Below, one piece after another: positions 22,232-30,805 of a stretch of 40,481 bases of DNA. The translations under genes and the position numbers were made by a program. Positions within the stretch are counted from its first letter, which is position 1. Each line of letters opens with the position of its first letter. Origin of the DNA: Sharpea azabuensis DSM 18934 (GTDB lineage Bacteria; Bacillota_I; Bacilli_A; Erysipelotrichales; Coprobacillaceae); contig NZ_JNKU01000025.1 of assembly GCF_000702165.1 (NCBI RefSeq), positions 1-40,481 on the forward strand, in the 5' to 3' direction. The notes under the pieces are model-generated. The model saw only the letters and a list, made by a program, of their open reading frames with translations, had not been told where the DNA came from and made no database searches.

Positions 22232-24585
22232 GAAAGTATTTTAAGAAATACTGGGCTTTATTCCTGATTGCCATTGTCATGATCCTTGGCCAGGCAGCCA
22301 GTGAATTAGCACTTCCAGATTACATGAGTAACATTGTCTCTAATGGTATTCAGGCTGGTGGCTTTAAGGACGCTGTCAGTGATGTGCTTACAACGGATAC
22401 TTATCACCATATTCTCTTGTTTGCCAATGAGAAAGAACAAACAGTCATAAAAAGGAGCTATCGTTATACAAAAGAAGAAAAACTTGATTCAGATATCAAG
22501 AAGACTTTCCCTAAAGCCAAGAATATCTATGTCTTAAAAGATGATATTAATCATGATGAGCTTAATAAAGCCATGCTTAAAAGCATGTTGATTGTTTCAT
22601 CAATAGAGGATATGGATAAGAATTCAGAAAGCTATAAGAAACTGATGGGGCAGTTAACAGCAAGTGTAGCTTCTTTTAGACAGAAATATGAACAAGCCTA
22701 CAACAGCTATCAGGCAAATAAAAACAATCTTCCCGAAACAACCCGCCAGGCAAGTGAAACAAAGCTTGCAGCAATGAAAACACAGCTTCAAATGATGGAA
22801 GAAAAAGTGAAGGAAGGCGATGTCTTCTATTTCATTGGTGCAATGCCTGAAGATAGCCGTAATAAGATGTTTGACAGCATCGACAAACAAATGAAAACAA
22901 TGGGGAATAGTACCATGAATATTGCCGGTGGAAATGCGGTTAAGAGTGAATATAAACGCTTAGGCGCCAATACGGATGATATTCAGAATGCCTATGTTTT
23001 TCAAGCTGGTGTGAAAATGCTTGTGATTGCCTTGCTTGGTGCTGTTGCTTCTATTGCGGCGGCTTTCTTTGCCTCAAAGACAGGTGCAGCTATTGCGAGA
23101 GATCTGCGCTTGGATCTTTTCAAGAAGGTGGAAAGCTTCTCAACACATGAAATGGATCAGTTCTCAACAGCTTCCCTGATTACCCGTTCGACAAATGATA
23201 TTACCCAGATCCAGCAGGTTGTTGTGATGTTTATCAGACTGGTCTGCTTTGCGCCAGTATTAGGGCTAGGTGCCTTTGTCAGAGCCATCCAGCAATCGAA
23301 ATCAATGACCGGTGTTATTGGTCTTGTCCTCATTGTCATTCTTGGGGTATTAGGTGTGACATTTAGTATTGTTCTGCCTAAATTCAAGATCATTCAGTCA
23401 TTGATTGATAAACTTAATCTTGCAATGCGTGAAAACTTATCCGGCGTTCTTGTCATTCGTGCCTTTGGTAATGAGAAAGAAGCTGAAAGACGCTTTGATG
23501 TCTCTAATACGGATTTAACGAAAGTCAATTTATTTGTCAATAGAGTGATGATTAGCCTGATGCCAATCATGATGTTTATTATGAATGCCGTAACGTTAGC
23601 GATTGTCTATGTCGGTGCTAAGCAGATTGACTTAGGACATATCCAGATTGGTCAGATGATGGCCTTCTTGCAATATGGCATGATGATCATCATGGGCTTC
23701 TTGATGATTGCAATGATTGCCATCATGCTTCCTCGTGCCTCTATTTCTGCTAAGCGTATTGCCGATGTTTTAGAAACAGAAAATAGTATTGTTGAACCAG
23801 CTCATCCTGAAGCATTCCCTGATGATCAACGTGGTGTTGTCACATTTGATCATGTCAGCTTTGCCTATCCTGGTTCAGAAGAAAATGTTTTAAGTGACAT
23901 TAGCTTTACAGCTAAGCCAGGTCAGACAACAGCCTTTATTGGTTCAACGGGTTCAGGTAAGTCAACACTGATTAATCTTGTCCCACGTTTCTATGATACA
24001 ACAAGTGGCCATGTCTATGTTGATGGTGTTGATGTGCGTAATGCCAGTATTCATGAGCTGAGAAGTAAGCTTGGTATCGTGCCACAAAAAGCGAACCTCT
24101 TTAGTGGTGATGTACGCAGCACTTTACAATATGGTGCTTCCAATGCTTCAGATGAAGATCTTGAGCGTGCATTAGAAATCTCACAGTCTAAGGAATTTGT
24201 CGATAAGCTTCCTGGTGGTTTAGATCATGAAATTGCGGCCGGAGGGACAAATGTGTCTGGTGGCCAGCGTCAGCGTCTTGCCATTGCGAGAGCACTAGCT
24301 AAGAATCCAGAAATTCTCATCTTTGATGATTCCTTCTCCGCACTTGACTTTAAGACCGATGCCAAACTAAGAAAAGAACTTAATGAAATGTGTCAGAAAG
24401 AACATAATACTGTCTTGCTTGTAGGTCAGCGCATTGCTTCCATCATGCATGCCGATCAGATTATTGTTCTTGATGAAGGCCGTATGGTAGGCAAGGGAAC
24501 ACATGATGAACTGATGAAAACATGTGATGTTTATCAGCAGATTGCCTACTCACAATTATCAAAGGAGGAATTAGAAAATGAATAA
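22219..24585 (+). CDS. ABC exporter half-transporter A (degenerate ATPase site, large extracytoplasmic insert)
   Basis: The protein is 788 aa: TM1 at about 12-30, then an unusual insert of about 200 residues (about 50-255, helical, with a Gln/Lys-rich coiled coil near 145-200), TM2 from about 262, the rest of the exporter membrane domain, and an ATPase domain (about 540-780). Walker A GSTGSGKST (about 575) and signature VSGGQRQRLA (about 679) are normal. Walker B ends FDDSFS, with Asp in place of the catalytic Glu, and the switch His is Gln (LLVGQRIAS). These are hallmarks of the degenerate partner in heterodimeric exporters such as LmrCD and BmrCD. Overlaps the partner gene by 8 bp. Confidence 0.9.
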   Translation: MFRLRKYFKKYWALFLIAIVMILGQAASELALPDYMSNIVSNGIQAGGFKDAVSDVLTTDTYHHILLFANEKEQTVIKRSYRYTKEEKLDSDIKKTFPKAKNIYVLKDDINHDELNKAMLKSMLIVSSIEDMDKNSESYKKLMGQLTASVASFRQKYEQAYNSYQANKNNLPETTRQASETKLAAMKTQLQMMEEKVKEGDVFYFIGAMPEDSRNKMFDSIDKQMKTMGNSTMNIAGGNAVKSEYKRLGANTDDIQNAYVFQAGVKMLVIALLGAVASIAAAFFASKTGAAIARDLRLDLFKKVESFSTHEMDQFSTASLITRSTNDITQIQQVVVMFIRLVCFAPVLGLGAFVRAIQQSKSMTGVIGLVLIVILGVLGVTFSIVLPKFKIIQSLIDKLNLAMRENLSGVLVIRAFGNEKEAERRFDVSNTDLTKVNLFVNRVMISLMPIMMFIMNAVTLAIVYVGAKQIDLGHIQIGQMMAFLQYGMMIIMGFLMIAMIAIMLPRASISAKRIADVLETENSIVEPAHPEAFPDDQRGVVTFDHVSFAYPGSEENVLSDISFTAKPGQTTAFIGSTGSGKSTLINLVPRFYDTTSGHVYVDGVDVRNASIHELRSKLGIVPQKANLFSGDVRSTLQYGASNASDEDLERALEISQSKEFVDKLPGGLDHEIAAGGTNVSGGQRQRLAIARALAKNPEILIFDDSFSALDFKTDAKLRKELNEMCQKEHNTVLLVGQRIASIMHADQIIVLDEGRMVGKGTHDELMKTCDVYQQIAYSQLSKEELENE

Positions 24586-26410
24586 AAGAAGAAATCATCC
24601 TGGTCGTCCTTCTATGGGTAATGGTGAAAAAGCCAAAGACTTTAAAGGAACGATGGCGAAACTTATTCGTTATTTGAAACCTTACTATCTCAAACTCATC
24701 TTTGTCATGATCTTTGCTGTTGGATCAACAATCTTCTCCATTGTCGGTCCTAAAATTCTTGCCAAAGCAACCGATAAGCTTTCCCAAGGGATCGTGGCGA
24801 AGGTCAGAAATGTCGGGGGAATTGATTTTAGCTATATTACCCATATCCTCCTTATCCTCTTAGCTCTCTATCTTGTAAGTGCCTTATTTAACTATATTCA
24901 GGGCTGGATTACGAGTGGTATCTCGCAGAAAGTTGCTTATGACTTTAGAAAAGATATTTCTGAAAAGATGAACCGTTTGCCTCTTTCTTATTTTGATCAC
25001 CACAGTAATGGGGACATTCTCTCAAGAGTAACGAATGATGTCGATATGATTGCCCAATCTCTTAATCAGTCAATGAGCCAGATGATCACTTCAACAGTAT
25101 CAGTCATTGGGATCCTTGTGATGATGCTTTCGATTAGCTGGCAAATGACAATCATTGCAGTCGTTGTCCTTCCTATTACTTTGACGGTAGCAAGCATTAT
25201 TATGAAACGTTCACAAAAATTCTTTAAGATGCAACAGGATGCATTAGGTGATGTGGATGGTCATATTGAAGAGGTATATGGTGGTCATGAAGTTGTCAAA
25301 GCATTTAATGGTGAAGAAAAAGCCATTGATACCTTTGATCAATATAATGATAAGCTTTATGAATCAGCCTGGAAGTCACAGTTCTTTGGCTCATTGATGA
25401 TGCCGGTTGCCAGCCTTATTGGTAATATTGGCTATGTCGCTGTATGTATTGTAGGGGGCTATCTTGCGAGCGGCAAGATTATTACGATTGGTGATATTCA
25501 GGCCTTCATTCAGTATGTCCGTCAGTTCAATCAGCCAATTACTCAGATGGCCCAGATTGTCAATATGTTGCAGTCAACTGCTGCAGCAAGTGAACGTGTC
25601 TTTGAATTCTTAGAAGCAAAAGAAATTGATGATGAAAAGGCTACTGTCAGCCGTGATGTAATTGATCATATGAAGGGTGCTGTTACATTTGACCATGTCA
25701 AGTTTGGCTACAACCCAGATAAGATCATTATTCATGACTTCAATCTTCATGTTCATGCTGGACAAAAGATTGCCATTGTTGGTCCTACTGGGGCTGGTAA
25801 GACAACAATCATTAAGTTATTGATGCGTTTCTATGAATTAAATAAAGGTTCTATTCTTATTGATGGCGTAGATATCAAGGATATGAAACGTAGTGATTTA
25901 CGTTCGATGTTTGGAATGGTCTTGCAGGACACTTGGCTTTTCAATGGCAGCGTAAAAGAAAACTTGAAATATGGCAAACTTGATGCAACCAACGAGGAAG
26001 TCGAAACAGCCATCAAGAATGCCCGTGTGGACCACTTCGTTCATACTTTGCCAGAAGGACTTGATACAGTCATTAATGAAGAATCTTCCAATATCTCAGC
26101 TGGCCAGAAGCAGCTGTTGACAATTGCCCGTGCTTTCTTAAAAGATCCAAAGATTCTTATTCTTGATGAAGCAACATCTTCCGTTGATACACGTACAGAA
26201 GTGATGATTCAACAGGGTATGGATGCTTTAATGGAAGGAAGAACATCTTTCGTTATTGCCCATCGTCTTTCAACAATTCGTGATGCCAATACGATTATTG
26301 TCATGCGTGATGGTGATATTGTTGAAGTTGGTAATCATCAGTCACTGCTTGATGAAGGCGGGTTCTATGCTTCACTCTACAAGTCACAGTTTGAAGGCGC
26401 CCAAATTTAA
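24578..26410 (+). CDS. ABC exporter half-transporter B (catalytic Walker B)
   Basis: The protein is 610 aa with a standard six-helix type IV exporter membrane domain (about 30-335) and ATPase domain (about 365-605). Walker A GPTGAGKTT, Walker B LILDEATSSVD with the catalytic Glu, and the switch His in FVIAHRLSTI are intact, but the signature is ISAGQKQLL rather than SGGQ. With half-transporter A this yields one competent and one degenerate ATP site, as in multidrug heterodimers. Substrates are likely amphipathic drugs or an endogenous peptide or lipid; the sequence does not decide. Confidence 0.92.
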   Translation: MNKRRNHPGRPSMGNGEKAKDFKGTMAKLIRYLKPYYLKLIFVMIFAVGSTIFSIVGPKILAKATDKLSQGIVAKVRNVGGIDFSYITHILLILLALYLVSALFNYIQGWITSGISQKVAYDFRKDISEKMNRLPLSYFDHHSNGDILSRVTNDVDMIAQSLNQSMSQMITSTVSVIGILVMMLSISWQMTIIAVVVLPITLTVASIIMKRSQKFFKMQQDALGDVDGHIEEVYGGHEVVKAFNGEEKAIDTFDQYNDKLYESAWKSQFFGSLMMPVASLIGNIGYVAVCIVGGYLASGKIITIGDIQAFIQYVRQFNQPITQMAQIVNMLQSTAAASERVFEFLEAKEIDDEKATVSRDVIDHMKGAVTFDHVKFGYNPDKIIIHDFNLHVHAGQKIAIVGPTGAGKTTIIKLLMRFYELNKGSILIDGVDIKDMKRSDLRSMFGMVLQDTWLFNGSVKENLKYGKLDATNEEVETAIKNARVDHFVHTLPEGLDTVINEESSNISAGQKQLLTIARAFLKDPKILILDEATSSVDTRTEVMIQQGMDALMEGRTSFVIAHRLSTIRDANTIIVMRDGDIVEVGNHQSLLDEGGFYASLYKSQFEGAQI

Positions 26411-26414
26411 TGAG

Positions 26415-26443
26415 ACATCCCATTTTCTAATGGGATGTTTTTT
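26415..26443 (+). terminator. Terminator of the marR-ABC operon
   Basis: A perfect 10-bp stem (ACATCCCATT at 26415-26424, AATGGGATGT at 26429-26438) with a TTCT loop and T-run. Confidence 0.9.
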
Positions 26444-26451
26444 GCTAGAAT
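26443..26451 (+). promoter_or_regulatory. Extended -10 promoter of the GNAT gene (possibly leaderless)
   Basis: TGC plus TAGAAT (26446-26451) is an extended -10 element placed 7 nt before the ATG at 26458, so transcription would start at or next to the A of the start codon. It sits directly on the T-run of the preceding terminator; no good -35. Confidence 0.45.
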
Positions 26452-26457
26452 AGGTTT

Positions 26458-26943
26458 ATGATAAAGATAGAACAAGCAAAAGCAGAAGATCTAAAAGATA
26501 TCGCAAATATCGAAGCCATTTGTTTTCCTCAAACAGAAGCATGTGGATATGAAGAATTTGTGAAGCGTTATGAAGTTTTTGGGGAGAATTTTCTTGTCGC
26601 GAGAAAGGATGATCAAATCGTTGGTTTTATCAATGGCAATGAAACAAGTCAGCGCTATCTTCCTGATTGCTTCTACAGTGATGCTTCATTGCATGATCCC
26701 AAAGGTATTTATATGACTGTCTTTGGGATTGATGTATTGCCCACATACCAGCATCAGGGGATTGCAAGCATGTTGATGCATGCCTATATTGATCTTGCAA
26801 GAAAGAAAGGAAAAGAGGGTATCATTCTCACCTGCAAAGATCGCTTATTGCCTTTTTATGAAAGCTTTGGCTATAAGAAATTACAGGACTCTTTAAGTAG
26901 TCATGGTGGGGCAAAGTGGAATGATATGTTTTTAGAAATCTAA
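26458..26943 (+). CDS. GNAT-family N-acetyltransferase
   Basis: The protein is 161 aa. Acetyl-CoA-binding motif A is VLPTYQHQGIASMLMHAYIDLAR (split around residues 94-116), with the Q/R-x-x-G-x-A loop QHQGIA. The later CKDRLLPFYESFGYKKLQ is the usual C-terminal segment with Tyr in the active region. The N-terminus (IEAICFPQTEA) recalls the arylalkylamine/ribosomal-alanine acetyltransferase branch; the substrate is not predictable. No ribosome site stands before ATG 26458, which fits a leaderless message. It begins a run of closely spaced genes (SRAP, HD, EIIB/ROK, amidohydrolase). Confidence 0.82.
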   Translation: MIKIEQAKAEDLKDIANIEAICFPQTEACGYEEFVKRYEVFGENFLVARKDDQIVGFINGNETSQRYLPDCFYSDASLHDPKGIYMTVFGIDVLPTYQHQGIASMLMHAYIDLARKKGKEGIILTCKDRLLPFYESFGYKKLQDSLSSHGGAKWNDMFLEI

Positions 26944-26975
26944 GGCTGACTTAGAATTTGAAGCTAGGTATAAAT

Positions 26976-27521
26976 ATGTGTGGACGTTATTTTATTGATC
27001 GTAATATTATTGATAAACTGCTTGAAGATATGTATGATGCAAGAATAAAGCCTGGGGATGTTCATCCTGGTGATTTTGGTATCATTGCTTCACAAAAAGG
27101 CTATGAAGTCATGCAATGGGGGAAGCCGATTGGTTCAAAGCTTGTCTTTAATGCGAGAAGTGAAAGCGTGACGACAAAGCCATTCTTTCAGGATGATTTC
27201 AATAAGCGACGTTGTGTCATCTTTGCCCGCAGTTTCTATGAATGGAATCAGGAGAAAAAACAATTTCGCTTTCATTATCCCAAAAATGGCATGATGCTGA
27301 TGGGTGGTCTTTATGATCAAGCAGGACATTATGTCATTATCACTAAGCCAGCCAATGATTCGATGATTGCTATTCATGACCGCATGCCATTTTTACTTGC
27401 ACCAGGGGTTATGAAGGATTATCTTTTTGATGAAGAAAAAGCGAAAGCATTATTAAAACAAAAACAGCCACCTTTAGTAAATGAGGCTATGGATGGCCAG
27501 TTATCATTATTTGAGGTGTAG
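26976..27521 (+). CDS. SOS-response-associated peptidase family protein (SRAP; YedK/HMCES type)
   Basis: Covalently traps abasic sites in single-stranded DNA through its N-terminal cysteine. The protein is 181 aa; E. coli YedK is about 220. All four key residues are present and correspond to YedK C2, N75, E105 and H160: Cys2 (MCGRYF), Asn59 (NARSES), Glu89 (FYEW) and His134 (HDRMPF). Because Cys2 must be exposed after Met removal, the start must be ATG 26976, not the upstream TTG at 26958. The ribosome site is weak (AGGT, 7 nt). It lies 32 bp after the GNAT gene and 2 bp before the HD gene. Confidence 0.92.
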   Translation: MCGRYFIDRNIIDKLLEDMYDARIKPGDVHPGDFGIIASQKGYEVMQWGKPIGSKLVFNARSESVTTKPFFQDDFNKRRCVIFARSFYEWNQEKKQFRFHYPKNGMMLMGGLYDQAGHYVIITKPANDSMIAIHDRMPFLLAPGVMKDYLFDEEKAKALLKQKQPPLVNEAMDGQLSLFEV

Positions 27522-27523
27522 AT

Positions 27524-28021
27524 ATGAACAAGGAAAATATTGTAAAAAGAAAAATGATTGCCTTTGATCATGGTGATCCTAAAAGAATTCAGCACTTTCT
27601 TAAAGTCGCAAGCTTCGCCAACATGATTGCCATTGAAGAAGGTTTAGATAATGAGATTGTAGAACGTGTGACCCTTGCTGGCTATGTGCATGATATTGGT
27701 ATTATTGTTGCAGAAAGTCAGGGCTTAAAGAATACGCCTAAACGACAGGAAGAATTTGGGCCCAAGCCTGCAATGAAGCTCTTAAAGTCAGCTGGCTATG
27801 ATGATGCATTATGTCAGCGTGTTGGCTTTATTGTTGGACATCATCATACCATAAGTGCGGTTGATGACATTGATTTTCAGATTCTTGTTGAAGCGGATTA
27901 TCTTGTCAATGCCTATGAAGATGGGGATGACAAAGAGAAAATCAAGAATGCCCGCGATCATTTCTTTAAGACGGCTTCAGGCATAAGAATCATCAATGAA
28001 ATGTTTGGCTTAGAGGGGTAA
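27524..28021 (+). CDS. HD-domain phosphohydrolase
   Basis: The protein is 165 aa. The full HD ligand set is visible: His24 (HFLKVASFAN), His56-Asp57 (GYVHDIGI), the triple His106-108 (GHHHT) and Asp125 (VEADYLVN). Such small stand-alone HD proteins are metal-dependent phosphohydrolases, usually on nucleotides or related small phosphates; I cannot name the substrate. GAGGTG before ATG 27524 lies inside the SRAP gene end, so both are translated together. It ends 4 bp before the EIIB/ROK gene. Confidence 0.85.
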   Translation: MNKENIVKRKMIAFDHGDPKRIQHFLKVASFANMIAIEEGLDNEIVERVTLAGYVHDIGIIVAESQGLKNTPKRQEEFGPKPAMKLLKSAGYDDALCQRVGFIVGHHHTISAVDDIDFQILVEADYLVNAYEDGDDKEKIKNARDHFFKTASGIRIINEMFGLEG

Positions 28022-28025
28022 GATC

Positions 28026-29453
28026 ATGTTCATGGATGAATTTTTAAGAGAAATCTATGTAGCCATATTTGCAAAATGGATTCAATTGCAGGATCATGGC
28101 GATATTGGTGTGACAGAAGGCAAGGTTGGAGAAAATACTGCCCTTGATTTTGATACAGCTGGAGCTAAAGGCCAGGTTGTATTTCACCAGGATAATTCCA
28201 TCATAGAATTCTCAATTACCAATAAGAAGAACCAGAATATTGAATTCTATCTCCATTTTCAATTACAGACTCTTAAACATGCAGTTGGTATTTATCAAGA
28301 GTTTATGGATATCATGCATCATGTGGATGATCATAAGACTGTCAAGGTCCTCTTATCATGTTCCTCAGGTCTAACGACAAGCTTCTTTGCCCAGGAACTC
28401 AATAAAGGTGTACAAACATTGAATCTTGATTATGAATTCTCAGCCGTTGCTTACAATGAATTAGCAGATGCTGGAATGAATTATGACATGATTTTACTTG
28501 CCCCACAGATAGGCTATCAGCTTGCCCGTGTACGCTCTATTTTCCATCGTATTCCTGTGCTGACTTTGCCTTCAGCAATCTTTGCGAAATATGATGTTGG
28601 TGCTACCATTGACCTGATTAAAGAAACTCTCACCCAGGCGAAACCAGAGAAAAAGGAAGAAGCATTACCAACATTATCCCTTAATTATGACAAAAAGATT
28701 TTAGCGATTGGTATATTAAAGAATTATCGTCATACCCATATCCATTATCGTGTCTATCAGAATGCTGAAGTGCTATTGGATGGTGAGAGAATCCATGATC
28801 AGCTCAATCTGCGTGATCTCAACGATATTATTGACTATGTCTTATTAGAACATTCCGATATTCATTATGTCGGTATTGGGGCACCAGGTATTATTCATTA
28901 TGGCTTTATGACTAATGAAAATGAAGGCTTTGATTATACGGATGTGGCTGGTTATCTTAAAAGCAAGCATCCAGAACTTGGCTTTTCTCTTGATAATGAT
29001 GTCAATGCTGTAGCAGCAGGTCTTAATGTGCTTCAGGATGACTGTGACTCGGTCAGTTTCTATTTCCTGCCAAGAGGACATAATCGGGGTGGGGCAGGTA
29101 CAATCTTCCACGACCGGGTTATTAAGGGCTATATGAATATTGCTGGTGAAACACAATATTTGCCTTTGACCTACAGTGATGATCCAGCAATACTTGCCCG
29201 CTATGAAGAAGGCGCTAAGGAAGTTGTGGCTAAGAATCTTGTGGCCTTAATTGCGACAATTGGACCACAATTATTGACCTATTATTGTTCCAATGTACCA
29301 AGTGTTGATGAACTTGTGGAAGAAATGGCAAAATATATTCCAAAGAAGTACATCCCGCCTGTAAGAAAGATTGAAAATCTTAAAGAATTCATTCTTTTTG
29401 GGGAAATGATTATGTGTATCAATCGTATTAGAGATTGTAAAGGAAATATGTAA
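28026..29453 (+). CDS. PTS EIIB-like / ROK-like fusion protein of unknown function
   Basis: The protein is 475 aa with three parts. Residues 1-102 match no family I recognise. About 105-205 is a lactose/cellobiose-type PTS IIB fold: VKVLLSCSSGLTTSFFAQEL with the phospho-accepting Cys112, then YDMILLAPQIGYQLARV, which corresponds to the LLgPQvrY element. About 222-475 resembles the ROK sugar-kinase/ASKHA fold: YVGIGAPGII, SLDNDVNAVAAGL and NRGGAGTIFHDRVIKG. The ROK phosphate loop (DxGGT) is replaced by AIGILKNYRH, and the Cys/His zinc motif of ROK kinases is missing, so catalysis is doubtful. No HTH is seen. It may be a phosphorylation-dependent sugar sensor. GAGGGG precedes ATG 28026. Confidence 0.7.
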   Translation: MFMDEFLREIYVAIFAKWIQLQDHGDIGVTEGKVGENTALDFDTAGAKGQVVFHQDNSIIEFSITNKKNQNIEFYLHFQLQTLKHAVGIYQEFMDIMHHVDDHKTVKVLLSCSSGLTTSFFAQELNKGVQTLNLDYEFSAVAYNELADAGMNYDMILLAPQIGYQLARVRSIFHRIPVLTLPSAIFAKYDVGATIDLIKETLTQAKPEKKEEALPTLSLNYDKKILAIGILKNYRHTHIHYRVYQNAEVLLDGERIHDQLNLRDLNDIIDYVLLEHSDIHYVGIGAPGIIHYGFMTNENEGFDYTDVAGYLKSKHPELGFSLDNDVNAVAAGLNVLQDDCDSVSFYFLPRGHNRGGAGTIFHDRVIKGYMNIAGETQYLPLTYSDDPAILARYEEGAKEVVAKNLVALIATIGPQLLTYYCSNVPSVDELVEEMAKYIPKKYIPPVRKIENLKEFILFGEMIMCINRIRDCKGNM

Positions 29454-29464
29454 GGAGTGATAAC

Positions 29465-30751
29465 ATGAAATATGCTTTTATAAATGGTCATATCTTGGAT
29501 GGTAGTGAACATATGGAAGTCATCTCCCATAAAGTCATTCTCACCAACAATGATAAAATAGAATCCATCACTGATGAAAGCACATCACGGGCTGGTTATC
29601 AGGAAGTTGATTTACAAGGGGCATTCATTATGCCTGGCTTGATCAATATGCATGTCCATCTTCCTGGAAGTGGCAAACCTAAAAGAAAACAGAAAGATAG
29701 TGCGAAGGCAGCTGAGATGGCAACACGCAATAAGCTTTTTCGACATATGTCCATGAAAATGTGTGAAAACTATGCTCGAACGGAATTAATGAGTGGTGTA
29801 ACGACAATCAGAACTGTCGGTGGGCTATTGGACTATGATACGCAAATAAGAGATAAAATTAATCGTGGTGAACTTGTTGGACCGCGTATTCTTACGAGCA
29901 ATCAGGCGATTACAGTTGAAGGTGGTCATATGGCCGGCTCTGTTGCACGTGTTGTTGGCAATGAAAAAGAAGCACGCCAGGCTGTTGATAACCTTGTTGA
30001 ACAGCATGTAGATTTTATTAAGCTGATGATTACTGGTGGGGTTATGGATGCGACTGAAAAGGGTGGCGCTGGAGCTTTGAAAATGCCCCCTGAAATCATT
30101 AAGGCGGCTTGTGATGAGGCTCATCGTAATAACTTGATTGTTGCTGCCCATGTGGAATCAAGTGAAGGTGTTCGTGTTGCCTTAGAGAATGGTGTGGATT
30201 CCATTGAACATGGGGCTATGTGTGATGAAGAAATCATTGATCTTTTTAAAAAGCGTCATGCCTTTCTTACAACAACTATTTCACCAGCACTTCCTTTTGC
30301 CTTGTTCGATCGTAAGATTTCTCATTGTAATGAAATCCAGCAATATAATGGCAAATTGGTCTTTGATGGCATTATTGATAATGCCAAAAAAGCCCTCGCC
30401 AACAATATCCCCGTGGCTCTAGGAACAGATACCGCTTGTCCCTATGTGACACATTATGATATGTGGCGTGAGCTTATCTACTTTGTCAAGTACTGTGGTG
30501 TTTCTCCACGCTATGCCCTCTATAGTGCAACATTGGGTAATGCGAAATTATTGAATGTCGGCAAGATCACAGGCTCTATAACAGCTGGTAAATATGCCGA
30601 TATGATTGTCACAAAGATCAATCCACTTGATGATCTTTCAACACTCAGTAATGTGACGCATGTCATCATGCGTGGCAAGCTTTATAAACCTGATTATATC
30701 AAGAAATATGCAGAGGTCGAACGTCAGCTTGATCCTTTCTGTAAACTCTAG
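29465..30751 (+). CDS. Metal-dependent amidohydrolase (imidazolonepropionase/prolidase-like)
   Basis: The protein is 428 aa with the PF01979 TIM barrel: metal-binding His63 and His65 (NMHVHLPG), the bridging Lys in DFIKLMITGGV, His in VAAHVES, His in SIEHGAMCD and Asp in LGTDTACP. The C-terminal KYADMIVTKINPLDDLSTL closes the small beta-sandwich. Relatives hydrolyse cyclic amides or Xaa-Pro dipeptides; the substrate is open. TAAGGAG precedes ATG 29465, 11 bp after the EIIB/ROK gene, and a terminator follows, so it is the last gene of this group. Confidence 0.88.
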   Translation: MKYAFINGHILDGSEHMEVISHKVILTNNDKIESITDESTSRAGYQEVDLQGAFIMPGLINMHVHLPGSGKPKRKQKDSAKAAEMATRNKLFRHMSMKMCENYARTELMSGVTTIRTVGGLLDYDTQIRDKINRGELVGPRILTSNQAITVEGGHMAGSVARVVGNEKEARQAVDNLVEQHVDFIKLMITGGVMDATEKGGAGALKMPPEIIKAACDEAHRNNLIVAAHVESSEGVRVALENGVDSIEHGAMCDEEIIDLFKKRHAFLTTTISPALPFALFDRKISHCNEIQQYNGKLVFDGIIDNAKKALANNIPVALGTDTACPYVTHYDMWRELIYFVKYCGVSPRYALYSATLGNAKLLNVGKITGSITAGKYADMIVTKINPLDDLSTLSNVTHVIMRGKLYKPDYIKKYAEVERQLDPFCKL

Positions 30752-30752
30752 T

Positions 30753-30788
30753 GACTAGCATGAGCGCATTGCTCGTGTTAGTCTTTTT
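30753..30788 (+). terminator. Terminator after the amidohydrolase gene
   Basis: A 13-bp stem (30753-30765 with 30771-30783, two G-T pairs) with a GCATT loop and T-run. Confidence 0.85.
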
Positions 30789-30805
30789 TAAAGAAATGAG
30801 AAAAG

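Noticed and set aside
26958-26975. Upstream TTG start for the SRAP gene
   Set aside because: SRAP needs Cys at position 2 after Met removal, which only ATG 26976 provides.
28845-29156. Minus-strand 103-codon open frame inside the EIIB/ROK gene
   Set aside because: Antisense shadow with no start signals.
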